A stretch of DNA of 64,000 bases from Lepidurus packardi (Eukaryota > Arthropoda > Branchiopoda > Notostraca > Triopsidae), in the NCBI GenBank assembly GCA_023053545.1, contig JAKZAN010000006.1, forward strand, positions 10,138,351-10,202,350, read 5' to 3'. Every line of letters starts with the position of its first letter. Position 1 is the first letter of the stretch. The notes under the pieces are model-generated. The model was not told where the DNA came from. It saw nothing but the letters and a program-made list of their open reading frames with translations, and did not search any database. Shown piece by piece: positions 23,601-33,514 of this stretch. The position numbers and the translations under genes are program-made.

Positions 23601-26600
23601 TTTCGTTCTTGTCTTTTCGTATTAAGAGAAACTGGCCGGATCGGTTTACAGCGATGCACCGATTTTTTAATTTGGTAGCGCAGCTTCGCCCTTTTATGAG
23701 CTATTTCGTCCTGGATTCCACCAGTTGGGGCAATTTGGGTAGAGCTTGCTACCTTGTGTCTGCCTCTGCATATTTTTATTTTTCCTGCATTTTCCCATTC
23801 AGTTTTAAGTTCTAATTGTGTCTGTTTAGTAGTGCAAATTAGCATGTAGGAATCCTCAATGGTAAGATAATTCTTTGGTAGTTTACAGTCATTAGAGCCT
23901 GGTACCTAAATACGAAGCGATTTCGGTTTATGTGCGCTAATGTAGATGGGTTTGTGTGAGGTCTAGGTAAAGCCCAAAGTCTGTTGGAAAAGGAACTACA
24001 GGGTGTTTTACCATTTGAGCATTTAAGCTGTAATATAACCATCTCTTATTACTGTAGGTGAAGTGTTGGATTCTCAAGATATTTTCAAATCCGCTTTGCG
24101 TTATTTTAATGTTTTAATCATTAAAAGAATAGTCTGGAATGTATATTTCTCTGTAGCTTAAACGCGTTATTAAGTCGTTTCACTGATTTAAGCGAGACCT
24201 AGAATAGCTATAGCCTTGCACCAGAAACATTTGCGCCCATTAGACGTTACACACACACACATGGAACGCAATTAACGTTAGAACTTAAGCCTACACGAAT
24301 GATAGAGTGGGTTGCAAGAGCTCGCATAGCTTACGCTTCAAACTTTCCGTACAGCTAAAGTACTTCCTCCATGCAGAAAGCGCGTAGTGCTTTGTATGGG
24401 ACGTATAAAAACGCGCATGGCTTCTGCGCAAAACTGCGTTGGCTAGTACTCGATAACCACGCAACCAATTTGTGGGAAATCTTTCGTCAAAAAATAAGGT
24501 GATAAGTGCAAGTGCATTCGAGTTGTTTAAATTTAGCATTGAGCTTTGTCGCGTAATGAAATATTAAGGCTCCTTAGCTCGTATACCTTAGCTCGGTGTA
24601 GGCGGTTGACATGGGGAATTTCGGAACACCTTTTTGAGAAAACAAGTGCATTTAATACAAATTTCTCTGACAGCAATCTCGAGCTTGTTAACAGGAAGTG
24701 ACGATAATTAAGTGAAGTGAAGTGAATTAACAGGAAGTAAACATAAGTGAAATAAAATTAGTAAACATTTTTTTCCAATGAGTAATAAATTAGCAAATGT
24801 GAATGAACTTTGCAACTATGAGAAATACGGCGCCTAAAAATGCCCTTTGGTTGTACACTATAGCTGCTAAAAAGAGAAAATCTGTATGTTAGATTACCTT
24901 CAAATCTAACAAGCCATTTTCAAGTAATCTTGTTCTGGAAGTTCGCCGCGCTTGGTTTGGGACATTGCGCTGCTACAGCAAACTGTGGTGAGACAAGTTG
25001 TACTTTTCAGAAGCAAAACAAGCGTAGAAATTTTGCCTGCAATTAGATGTATGTTTCCTGTTTTACTTTTTTACTTAAGGCAAAACACTAACAAACATCA
25101 ATGCCAACTGTAACGGACCACATCAATAAGCTAAGGTATACAAGAGTCTTAAAGTGAAAGTGTCAGAACATGTCATTTCTACAAGTTCTAAATCCAAAAC
25201 CAGTCCCAAGAAGACAAGGCAAAATTTACTCTCTTGTTGTATTTCGGGGGGTTTTCCCCCGTTTTTCGTTATTTTTTGTTTTCCTGCTATTTTTAAAGAG
25301 CAAAATGTAAAAAGAAAAGAAACAAGTAAACGGAAAAAGGTGTGTTTGCGTTACGAGGAGGAGAAAGATACACAAAAGAGCGGAGATTGTGTATCATAAA
25401 GTTGGCGGAGCTAATGAGTGCAAGCTGTTGGGTGTCCAGCAACATCACATTAATGCGTTTGCATGACTAGGTTCCCGAGTAGCGCAAGCGGAGTCGCCTT
25501 TTGGACATAATAGTTTTGCAAAAAGCGAATACGTTGGCCCTTCTTCTCCTCTCTCCTTCGCTTCTTTCTCTCTCTCGTCTCTCTCCTACATTGGGGAGAA
25601 CTTGCTTGCCAACCGACAATCAATAAGTAACCTAAATTGCTCTTGTATTCGACTACTACTAGCTCGGTCGACTTTTCAGCTCGCTTTTAGCTCAATGAAG
25701 GTTGGGCAGAAGACAAATAAATTGAAAGAGAACCCGAGAGGGAAGTCAGAGAGACAAACTTGGCTCATTCGAGCTGGAAGTCGATTAACTTGTCCGGTGC
25801 TCAGCATTGCAACCTCGTATGTCTTGATCGAAAACATATCAGCTCCTCCAGAGCCATTTACACACACTCGGAAACTCGCTCACTTGTATCACAAAAGTGA
25901 TATTTACTCGGAAACAATAGTGCAATCGTCAGTCAATTCTTCAATCGTTCGCAGAAATAAGCCTTAAAACGTCCATCTCCAAGCTCAACAAAATGGGACT
26001 TGAATGCTTTGATACAGGATACAGCATTGAATGTGAACCTTGCAGGCTTTACAGAAACGGCACAATCAAAGACTCTTTAGGATTCTCCTCCCCTAACAAA
26101 AACAGGCTAAAGAAGAAGACTAAATGTCGTGAATGGTGGATCCCTTCTTAAGCAATCGAGAGACGATAAAAAAAAAAAGTCGACATGCTTTACATAGCTG
26201 TGTTGCCTTGTTGCTCCTACACTGTCCGGCTACGATTTGTCTCGGTTTTGTTCTTTTCAACAGTTTCTTTGTGGGGTGTTTCTGTTTTTGTCTTACTGGG
26301 GAAGAAAACGCAAGGAAAATTGGCTTTTTTTTGGTGTCCATCTTGTTGCCCGGGGTAACTGGGTGGAGTTTGATCTTGGGTAGTAAAAAGTGAACTGGGT
26401 CTAGTGTATTATTAGATTGTAGCTGTCAACAAGAGACCAAGTTTGCTGTGGAAGGAGCGTACTGGCATCATTTTCTCGGTCCTTGTCCTTGTCATTGTTG
26501 TCGTGTCCTTTATGTACTGCATTGAAGCGTGAGTCGAGTACCTTTTTTTTTACTTTTTCCCCTGTCACATATTCCAAGAAAAAGGCGAATTCCTTTTCAT

Positions 26601-29600
26601 ATGCAGTCATTGGTATGCTTTCTGCGTCCATTGTTTCTATTGTTAAGATATTCTTGAGACGTGGAAACGTCGGGCTTGACGGCCGTAGGAAGCTTGTTTA
26701 CATGCTGGTTTCGAAAGTAATGCACTGAAAAAGCCAAGAAAAATATATTGTTTTCCAACATGAACAAAGAAAAAAGAACGAGTGCTTATAGTTACCGCTC
26801 ATGCTTTCTGATTCTGACAAGAATTTTATGCTGTTTAGCCTAGAAATCTTCGGAAAAACAAAGATCAAAAATGAGCCAAGAAACCAACAACGAAATTTAA
26901 AGCCAATCAATAGTAAAACAGCTTTTTCAAACGACAAAAACTGTGACATTGTAAAATCCAACAAAGAGAGAATCAATTTCCCAAACTATAAAGGAAAATT
27001 TCTCTTAGTAAATAAACTAATAATAAAATTCTAAACCCCAATAATAAGGTTAATGACGTTTCCCCACAAGAAAAAGGGAAAATTTCTCTTTGGCAAATAC
27101 ATAATAACAGAGTTTGCAGCGAAGAAAGCCATACAACAGTGAATTCCTAGTGTGTAAGCAATAAATAGACCCCTTTTCTCCAAACACTGCACACCAGGGA
27201 TAGATATTATAAAAAAAAAAAAAGAGGTGAAAGGAAAATGTTCTTCACCGGCAGAAATACTAGTGGCAGCGAAGAAAACTGTCCCATTGTTAAATCAAAT
27301 GGAAAAAAATTCAGCACAATTCTTAAAACGTAAATAAAACAGCGATGTTTTTTTGCCAATGCCAACAATGAAAAGGTCATGGTTGATATGGAAAAGCTCA
27401 TTTTAGACAACACGTGGTTTTCTGTTTGTTGTAAAATTGATGTAGAAATATTCACTTTTGTATCGAACGAAGTCTCCCCCCCCCCCCCCTAACAATGAAA
27501 CCTTGAATGCCAGTGGTTGGGAAAAATACAGTCTAAACCAGGAAAAAACAACCGTCTTACAGTTCTTCTAAACCGTCTTACAGTTCTTACAGTGTCGTAA
27601 ACATTTCACTGTTGATCTCATCCTGAGATTCGGTCAGTTGAGCCGAAATAAATTTCATCCGCACATGGGTATTTTTGTGTATTGATTCTATATTCGGTTT
27701 CCCCGTGCTGTAATCTAGAATGTTGCAACCGTATGATGTACTGGTAATAACCACGTTACGGGACAGTGGAAGTGACGGGTGCTGTGATGTGTATACCTCA
27801 ATGACAGTATTGCACATTCGGCGGTCTAGCTTGTTGAGCAAGGATTGTTTGTCACACGAAGTGGATAGGGTAGGGTACAGGAAGAGGCGATTGAACGCTT
27901 TCAAAGTAGCTTCTCGTGTTATTTCTTCACGAGTTATTTAAGCGGGTCAACATCGATGCGTCGTACGTCATGATTCCAAAAGCTAAATCCATCAATAGAG
28001 TTCTTTAGCCCCTTGCAGCTTCCCCTTCCCGTCTTATCGAAACAACCCCTTCGAAACTATACAAGTTCGCCAGACATGCAGGAACTAAGAAAGAGTAGCT
28101 AAGATGCATTCGGTAGATACGAAGAGAGATGTTCGACATGGGACTGCCAAGGCAGCTTAAAACGTCCAAAACCTCGGACTTTCTGCAACACCCGTGTTTG
28201 ACATGCCTCCGCGTTTTTTTCTTCCTCTAAAAAATATATATGCTTCACAGTTTCCACCCCACCTCTCAGCAAGGGGCCAGCAGAACAACCTGGCGATCAA
28301 TACCGACATGATAAATTTGGCGAGAAATCCTTGACTCCTTTCCTTTAGCTGGTGGTACACAATACCCACGTGTGTACAAAAAGAAATAATAGATCTATTC
28401 TTTCTGTCGGGGAGAGGGCCCTTACTCTCGATAGAAAAAAAGGTCCCCGTAACACCACTCGCTTGGACCCCACAGCTTGGGGACACAATAACAACAAATA
28501 ATATATAAACAAAGAAGCTTACGGAAAAATAAACAGCTCTTTTGGAGCGTCTGCCGCTATCTTTTTGCGTTGGGAGAAGGTCTCCGGAGACAATCCTTGT
28601 CATATCGGGGTCTTGATATACGTAGCCGAGGCTTTTAACAGAGGAATTATGTGCGTGGGTGTTTCAGGACTGTATAGAGGAGCAAGGCTGTAAGATGTAT
28701 GGTGAGGAGCAAGTAATAGTTGCAGAAAAAGTTGTATGATGTCATCCGTTTTAATAACCATTTGTTTTCCTTCTTTTTGATTACAGTCCCTGCCGCAGAC
28801 ACCTAAATCGAGTAAGAACCCAGTGAATGGATTTAACGGAGTGGGCGTCTATGGGTCCAATAGCAGCAGTCTGGAAACAGTGGAAGATTCGGGATCCGAG
28901 CCCGACAACGTAAGTCGACTAGAAATGTTTCTGCCTCTTTTCAGCGATAAGTTTATCTTACTTCATACTCTTACGTTCTTCTTCCTCGTCGTATTGTTTG
29001 ACTAGAAAAAAATCGTTTGCACAAAATACTGTCGACATTTTACAAGCTCCCTGTGATTTTTTTTTATTGAATTTAACTTGCCTTTTTCTTCGGAAGCCAC
29101 CCTTTTAATGTAATAAGCTAAACAACTCAGCTGTTATTAAAGATGGACATGGATCATGTGTAGTTTAGTATCTTCTATAGTAAAATCAGATAAGATGGCT
29201 TTTCAGTGTGGAGGCTGTAACATCGTGTTAATATTACAGAGGTCACGCCCCTTTTTGAAAGCAAAACAAAGCTAACGTAACTCAGGTATGATTAAAGATG
29301 GACATAGGGATTCTTGATATCAGAAGGTGAGTATAGTGTCCTCTAGATCTACACTATAAACCAGCTGCAGCCTTTTATTCCAAAAACTTTAATTCCGAAA
29401 AAGTCAATTTTTAAAAAGAATAAAGAAAAACTAATAAGCGAAGATGTCCTGGGTTGTTATTAAATGGTTATAGGGAGTCTGGTGTCCAGCTGGTATACTT
29501 TATTTTCTTCTGTAGTACAAAATGGAACTTTGTGGAACTGAATATCCTGTTTAAAAAAAAAAAAAATGATAAGAAGAAGTATTCTGTCCTTCGCTGATCA

Positions 29601-32600
29601 CTAGCAATTTCCCCTGTGCCTTTTTCTTGACAAGAGTTTGAATACTCTCGTTTCTTCCTTCTTGGCAGGGATCCGCAAAGATCCCTGGACGAAAAATGTT
29701 CTTGACGTTCGTTCTCTTCAATGGCCAGAACTCAATTCTCGATTTGGAACCCTCTGAGCCTGGTTACTTTTCCCTTCTTTTTATCTTCGAGCTCTCTTAA
29801 GCTAAAAATTGAAATCCGAGCTTGGGTGGAGCCTGGGCTTAAATCGGCCACGCGAATGTTGGGTCCATTTCTGTTCCTTACCGGTAGTATAGCTTCGAAT
29901 TCAAGTTCAATCCCTGATCCGTTGGTAACAGCAACGGTTGGCCAGCTCCCGTTAAAGCTGAAAGATTCCTGCGTCAGCTGGATTTATTGGGACTTTTTGG
30001 TAGTTTCCAAAAACTTGGAATCAATGCTTTATGTGCTGCAGTTTAAGTGCCTTGTCTGATGGGCCCCCTACTCTTTCTCGTCCAAGAATTCATGACCGTT
30101 TGCCGTATACTCGAAAAGTTTATGCTATAAAGCCCGAGGAGCCCCTCTTGATCACGTTTTTGTTTCCGTACTTAGAGTTGTAGTAAAGTTGCAGCGGGAA
30201 ATAGCTGTCATTTGTCTTAGTTATCCTGAATATTGAGTGGGACATTAACGTGTCCTTTTTTGTTCCATAGTCCTTGGTGTACCAAGATGCGAATTTGGTG
30301 TCGGGACACTTGGAAGCCCTCGTACAACACTTGGTTCCCACGTCAGAGTACTACCCGGATCGCACGTACGTGTTTGCCTTCCTGCTGTCGTCCCGACTCT
30401 TCGTTAAGCCACATGCCCTGCTCGCTGAAGTGGTCCGTCTGTGCATGGCGCAGCAGAATCTGGCAGATAAACATCTTTCCAAAGTAAGTTAACTGCAAGT
30501 GGTGAACCTTTACAACCTCATTATGCTTCTGAGTATCGCATTCGAACTTTGTTTCGGGAAATTTTCGTGAAGAAGTTATGTCAGGGTTTAACAGTTTAAA
30601 ACCAAACTTGCCTGGAAAGGTAGAGATTTGCTTTGGAAATTTAGCAGAGACGAATCTTGTAGGAAACTAAAGATGATTCCTCATAGAAGCTTAGATTAGA
30701 TAGAAGCTTAGAAGGCCAGGCAGGCCGGTAGCGTTACGTGGCTCAACTTGCGGTTGCTTAACAACGGAAACTAAGGAATCGTTAATTAAATCTATAAGTT
30801 TTTCTTGAAAATTTCGTAAAAAATTACTACTTTTTAAAGTTTTTTCCCTACTAAAAGAAACATCTGTAGCAAAAGATTTTGTTATAGATGCTATAGATAA
30901 TTTTTAACTAGTGCGATTGTACATAAGTCCTATTGTTATAACTTTGCGAATATAAATACCTAATATAAGGTTGCGCTAATAATTCCAAGAAAAGGAGATA
31001 TAATTGAACTTTAATACACCAATTAGAAACTTCTGTTTGGATTAAATTGAGCGTCTACATTTCCATTGCCATACTTATTTGAATGGATAAATGGAAGCTG
31101 GAGGCAGGAAATATAGAATAAGCAAAGGAAAAGCCTCAAACAAACAAACTTCACCTCAATCTGCTTTTCTCGGAGGTTTAAATAAAACGGAATAGCTTTT
31201 CTCCGTTGTTGAGAATAGTCAGCCGGGTGGCTGAGCACACACAACAACATTGAATAGACTTCATTACAGAACAACTTCAGAGCGGGGTATTTTTTTTTTT
31301 TTTTATTGTCCTATTTTTTCTTCGCGAAACGCTAGAAGTAGAAAGGATGGAAATTTTCCCCCCTCCAAGGCTAATGATACCTCTTTTCCTGCATTATTGC
31401 CCTTTTGCAGGATAAATTGGGCCGGTTTTGCCCGCACCTGGTCCAACTCTTATCTGAATGGATGGAGACTTTTCCGTACGATTTCCGGGACGAACGCGTA
31501 ATGACTCATGTGAGGCAATTAACCCAGCGTTGCGTAGCCTTAGACCCATCTTTACGGAGAGATGTGTCCCAAATGCTTCATAATCTCTTGCACCGACTCA
31601 CTGCCCTCGAGAAATATGAAGAATTTCTCCAGAAGATCAACACGGAAGCCTCGGTGGTCCTTATCGACAGCTTAGCCGTGGTAAGAAGGAAACGAAATAC
31701 TCTTTTTTTTTAATTGAAAACCTTTAATTGTATCCATTTTGTTTTCTTGTCATCTTCTCTAGTCCGACGTCACGGAAGTGTGCCCCAATGCTAGTATACT
31801 ATCGCAGCAGTTAACCCACATTGAGCTAGAAAGGCTCTCCTTTATTGGCCCCGAAGAATTCGTCCAGGCCTTTGCCAAGGAGAATCCTAACGTGGAAACA
31901 TCCTTCAAGGACATGAAAAAGACGCGGAATCTGGAATCCTACATCCAGTGGTTCAATCGATTAAGCTATTTCGTAGCCACCCAAGTGGTGTCGGTAAGCT
32001 TGCTATTGTGACGTTTCTTTTTTTTTTTTACCTTAAAACACGGATGCGTGACACTCTTCTCATTTCACAGCAACACAAGAAGAAACTGCGGGTGAAAACC
32101 ATCGAGTATTGGATTGAAGTAGCACGCGAGAGCTTCAACATTGGCAATTTCAACTCCTTGATGGCTATCATTGCAGGATTAAACATGTCTCCTGTTTCTC
32201 GACTCAAAAAGACCGTAAGTTTCAATATTAATGTTAAAAAGCTTTTTTTGGCTTTTCTCAAAGCTTTCTATATGCAGACAATTTGAGAAAAGGAACTACA
32301 ATTTAGCGAATCTAATGAATTACTCGCTTTATTTTGAAAAAAATCTTATTACAGTGGAGTAAAGTCCAGTCTGCCAAGTTCTCCATTCTCGAGCACCAAA
32401 TGGATCCTTCGTCCAACTTTAGTAGTTATCGTTCAACATTAAAGGCAGCCATGTGGCGATCCGCCAGCGCCAAAGACGACCGCCAGAGAATTGTCATTCC
32501 CTTTTTCTCCCTGCTCGTTAAAGACCTCTATTTCCTCAATGAAGGTTGCGCCAATAGGTAATTAGCTAGAAAAGAAAAAAATCCGTTATACAAAATTCTA

Positions 32601-33514
32601 AAAGATATTTTCTACGTTCTTATAAATGATTTTAGGTTACCCAACGGCCACATAAACTTTGAAAAGTTTTGGCAACTGGCGAAGCAAGTAACCGAATTCA
32701 TGGCTTGGAAGCAAGTCACCTGTCCTTTCGAAAAACAACCCAAAGTTATACATTACTTACAAACCGGCACCATCTTAAGCGAAAATAGTAAGTTGCCGTC
32801 TTTTATTTCTTGTTTAGTGGTACTTTGTTCTAGTATTTCTCGGCTTTGTAGGACAATTTTTGTATAAACTGGAAATTTTGTTAAATCTTAATAAATCTTG
32901 GTTTAAAAAAGTTACCTTGTTTCTTGCTGTTGTTTCTTTGTCTTTCTTAGGAAAGTAAGTTTGTGTGGGTTGCTTTTTGTGTAGTTATTTCTTCGGTTTA
33001 CAAGATTTGTTATAGGAACAGAGTTTCTCTTGCTGTTTACCTTTTTTCTTCATTTCCTCATTGTTTGCAATTTTTTAAAGGAAGATAGTACATTTTTTGC
33101 GTCGTTACGTTTTTTGCTTCTGTTTTTTCATTTCTGAATGGACAATTCTAGTAAATTTAGTAAACTTTCTTGTGTTACATATTTTATCTGATAATTCCTT
33201 GTGCTTTAATGGAAATAATACGTAATAGTCAACTTTCTTTTATTTATTACTTATTTTTTCTATAATGCCTTGGTTTCGTTACAAAATTTTGTACAAAAGT
33301 TCTGTTGTCCTTGTTTCCAAGAAATTAATCCTTTAATCGCAATTTCTTTTTAGGCATGGCCCTAGCGTCCTTTGAGTGCGAGCATGCTGAGAATAATAGC
33401 GAAAAAGAGCGCTACAAATCTCTCAAGTGAGTTACCCACAACTAGCATTTCCTATTAACTGAATCTAATCGAGATTATCTTTTTGTTTATAGATCCACAC
33501 TCTTGCACGCCTAG
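8013..33514 (+). CDS. RASGEF1: RASGEF1-family guanine nucleotide exchange factor (whole gene, 11 coding exons, 698 aa)
   Basis: Eleven exons with strong GT-AG borders join into 2,097 nt, exactly 699 codons including the stop, with no frame break. Residues 1-222 are an unrecognised extension. Residues 223-263 are a Ser/Gly/Asn-rich linker. The RasGEF-N (REM) domain covers about 264-410, with YYPDR at 290-294 and FLLSSRLF at 300-307. The catalytic RasGEF domain covers about 436-685, with QLTHIELERL near its start, NFNSLMAI at 527-534 and SPVSRLKKT at 541-549. These blocks match my memory of human RASGEF1B nearly word for word. Mammalian RASGEF1A/B are known to promote GDP-GTP exchange, chiefly on Rap2; the same role here is inferred. 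The start ATG has a good context (AAAATGG) and an in-frame TAA 12 nt upstream. Inclusion of exons 1-2 rests on phase, splice sites and strand, not on homology. Confidence 0.9.
9602..9616 (+). repeat. (TC)7 microsatellite in intron 1
   Basis: An uninterrupted TC run in RASGEF1 intron 1. Confidence 0.9.
11638..11816. repeat. Tandem duplication, about 117-bp period, in RASGEF1 intron 1
   Basis: CAGAATTC plus about 55 following bases at 11,638-11,700 recur, diverged, at 11,755-11,816 (shared core GTAGAAGATT...CACAGTTTAGAA). Between them lies a palindrome TCTCGTG-ATT-CACGAGA at 11,731-11,747. Confidence 0.7.
11986..12042 (+). CDS. RASGEF1: RASGEF1 exon 2 (57 nt, residues 204-222)
   Basis: This short block is preceded by a very strong polypyrimidine tract and TTGCAG acceptor, and followed by a GTAAGC donor. 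It is exactly 19 codons, phase 0 on both sides, and open in the frame needed (PSIFGTVASEQIPKDSNRR). No homology supports it. The evidence is splice-site strength and frame continuity with exons 1 and 3. Being symmetric, it could be skipped without a frameshift. Confidence 0.65.
12557..12831. mobile_element. Tigger/pogo-like MITE, copy 2 (about 275 bp, left end decayed)
   Basis: The right end reads GATCACAATTAGCGACATCTACTG in pieces (GATCACAATTAGC, then ATCTACTG), the inverted form of the family terminus. It shares the ACGACGTAAA...GCAATGTCATTGG block and the GAAGCGGCTGAT block with copy 1. The left end is a guess (CAGCTTGGAGACAC). It lies in intron 2 of RASGEF1. Confidence 0.62.
13145..13216 (+). 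other. Long imperfect hairpin in a GC-rich patch of intron 2
   Basis: The inner arms GTGTGGCGCTGTTG (13,155-13,168) and CAACGGCGCCACAC (13,190-13,203) pair over 14 positions (one G-U) around a 21-nt loop. After a small internal loop, GTTGTG (13,145) pairs with CACAAC (13,211). It is pre-miRNA-sized, but no known family was recognised. Confidence 0.4.
13767..13796 (+). repeat. C16-T-C4-A9 homopolymer junction
   Basis: A run of 16 C, then T, CCCC and nine A, leading into TAAAAAAATAAAC. The structure parallels 17,488-17,512. Confidence 0.9.
17488..17512 (+). repeat. C15-A10 homopolymer junction
   Basis: Fifteen C followed directly by ten A, then TAACATAAAATAAAC. Confidence 0.9.
18639..18772. 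mobile_element. Tigger/pogo-like MITE, copy 3 (134 bp, internally deleted)
   Basis: This is the best-preserved pair of ends in the window. It starts CAGTAGATGCC, then TATTGTGATCAC; it ends GTGATCACAATAAG, then CAGTCTCTACTG, followed by TA. The terminal inverted repeats are about 25 bp. The inside keeps only the right part of the 528-bp copy. Confidence 0.75.
20536..20729 (+). repeat. GC-rich degenerate 22-bp tandem repeat
   Basis: ACGTCCTTTTGTCGGGCCCC (20,679 on) and CGTCCTTGTGTCGGGTACAC (20,701 on) are adjacent 22-bp units. A third unit (AGTCCATATGTC) follows, and a related block (GCGTCCTGTCGGGGTCCGG) lies at 20,537-20,555. They stand out from AT-rich surroundings. Confidence 0.55.
21919..21926 (+). 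promoter_or_regulatory. TATA-like box in a GC-richer island of intron 2
   Basis: TATATAAG follows a G-rich GTGGTTGGTGGTGGGGG stretch and precedes GC-richer sequence with an ATG at 21,958 and a GTACGT donor-like site. It could be an internal promoter. An exon from this ATG would leave in phase 1 and so would not join exon 3 in frame. Confidence 0.2.
24568..25148. mobile_element. TTAA-flanked terminal-inverted-repeat element, copy 2 (581 bp)
   Basis: This is the same element as at 1,986-2,502 and in the same orientation. TTAA lies on both sides (24,564-24,567; 25,149-25,152), followed at the left by GGCTCC. It differs by many substitutions and by extra sequence near 24,688-24,740, where TTAACAGGAAGT occurs twice around a short GTGAA run. 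It is non-autonomous and lies inside RASGEF1 intron 2. Confidence 0.72.
26930..27515 (-). repeat. Diffuse CAACAATGAAA-type degenerate repeat in intron 2
   Basis: Scattered units such as ACAACAGTGAATTCC, CAGCGAAGAAAACTG, GCCAACAATGAAAAGG and CTAACAATGAAACC match the complement of the 42-kb minisatellite unit. They are more diverged and irregular than the other copies. Confidence 0.35.
27476..27489 (+). repeat. C14 homopolymer
   Basis: An uninterrupted run of 14 C beside a CTAACAATGAAACC minisatellite-like unit. Confidence 0.9.
27549..27588 (+). repeat. Tandem duplication of an AACCGTCTTACAGTTCTT unit
   Basis: Two nearly exact 18-bp copies sit side by side in intron 2. Confidence 0.7.
28787..28909 (+). 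CDS. RASGEF1: RASGEF1 exon 3 (residues 223-263), counterpart of the vertebrate N-terminus
   Basis: The acceptor is TTACAG after a T-rich tract and the donor is GTAAGT; the exon has 41 codons and is phase 0 at both ends. It encodes SLPQTPKSSK, then a Gly/Asn/Ser-rich stretch and a short acidic tail (SGSEPDN). LPQTP corresponds to the MPQTP start of human RASGEF1B, but there is no methionine here. Translation must therefore begin in an upstream exon. Confidence 0.85.
30271..30483 (+). CDS. RASGEF1: RASGEF1 exon 4: start of the RasGEF-N domain (residues 264-334)
   Basis: The borders are TTCCATAG and GTAAGT; 71 codons, phase 0 at both ends. The peptide contains LVSGHLEALVQHLVPT, YYPDRTYVFAFLLSSRLF and the following helix (HALLAEVVRLC). 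It is the most recognisable part of the RASGEF1 REM domain and matches the human protein over almost its whole length. Confidence 0.95.
31411..31680 (+). CDS. RASGEF1: RASGEF1 exon 5: end of RasGEF-N and linker (residues 335-424)
   Basis: The borders are TTTTGCAG and GTAAGA; 90 codons, phase 0 at both ends. It contains EWMETFPYDFRDERVM, the family signature of the second half of the REM domain, then helices ending in ALEKYEEFLQKI. The linker that follows is less conserved. Confidence 0.95.
31763..31993 (+). CDS. RASGEF1: RASGEF1 exon 6: start of the catalytic RasGEF domain (residues 425-501)
   Basis: The borders are TTCTCTAG and GTAAGC; 77 codons, phase 0 at both ends. It contains SQQLTHIELERLSFIGPEEF, the opening helix of the CDC25-homology domain, and KKTRNLESYIQWFNRLSY. 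The introns on each side are only 82 and 77 nt. Confidence 0.96.
32071..32214 (+). CDS. RASGEF1: RASGEF1 exon 7: catalytic core (residues 502-549)
   Basis: The borders are TTCACAG and GTAAGT; 48 codons, phase 0 at both ends. It encodes the VARESFNIGNFNSLMAI helix and the SPVSRLKKT motif. NFNS (527-530) is the hallmark of the Ras-contacting core in CDC25-type exchange factors. No key residue appears to be missing. Confidence 0.96.
32355..32557 (+). CDS. RASGEF1: RASGEF1 exon 8: catalytic helical-hairpin region
   Basis: The borders are TTACAG and GTAATT; 203 nt, ending in phase 2. It encodes FSILEHQMDPSSNF, then IVIPFFSLLVKDLYFLNEG, the conserved region that carries the catalytic hairpin in this family. 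Its donor (GTAATT) is the weakest of the gene. Confidence 0.95.
32636..32787 (+). CDS. RASGEF1: RASGEF1 exon 9: end of the catalytic domain
   Basis: The borders are TTTTAG and GTAAGT; 152 nt, entered in phase 2 and left in phase 1. It encodes RLPNGHINFEKFWQLAKQV and MAWKQVTCPFEKQPKV, the conserved C-terminal helices of the RASGEF1 catalytic domain. Confidence 0.95.
33354..33426 (+). CDS. RASGEF1: RASGEF1 exon 10: C-terminal tail
   Basis: The borders are TTTTTAG and GTGAGT; 73 nt. It encodes ALASFECE...EKERYKSL, corresponding to the YLASYESEGPENHIEKDRW tail of human RASGEF1B. Intron 9 before it is 566 nt and T-rich. Confidence 0.92.
33493..33514 (+). CDS. RASGEF1: RASGEF1 exon 11: last seven residues and stop
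   Basis: An acceptor TTTATAG ends a 66-nt intron. Joined in phase 2 it gives KSTLLHA and a TAG at 33512-33514, matching the RSSLLGRV ending of the human protein in position and character. The tiny coding part is credible because of this homology. Confidence 0.9.

Larger units (their letters stand above)
12043..28786 (+). other. RASGEF1: RASGEF1 intron 2 (16,744 nt)
   Basis: It holds two Tigger-like MITEs, the second TTAA element, poly-C tracts, the hairpin at 13.15 kb, the GC-rich 22-bp repeat at 20.6 kb and diffuse minisatellite at 27 kb. GC-richer islands occur at about 13.1-13.5, 15.1-15.8 and 21.7-22.4 kb. No nested gene could be supported on either strand. Confidence 0.6.

Noticed and set aside
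28157-28603. 148-codon frame on the - strand with a signal-peptide-like segment, just upstream of RASGEF1 exon 3
   Set aside because: The hydrophobic patch comes from an A-rich stretch of the + strand. There is no homology, no cysteine pattern and no support for antisense transcription.
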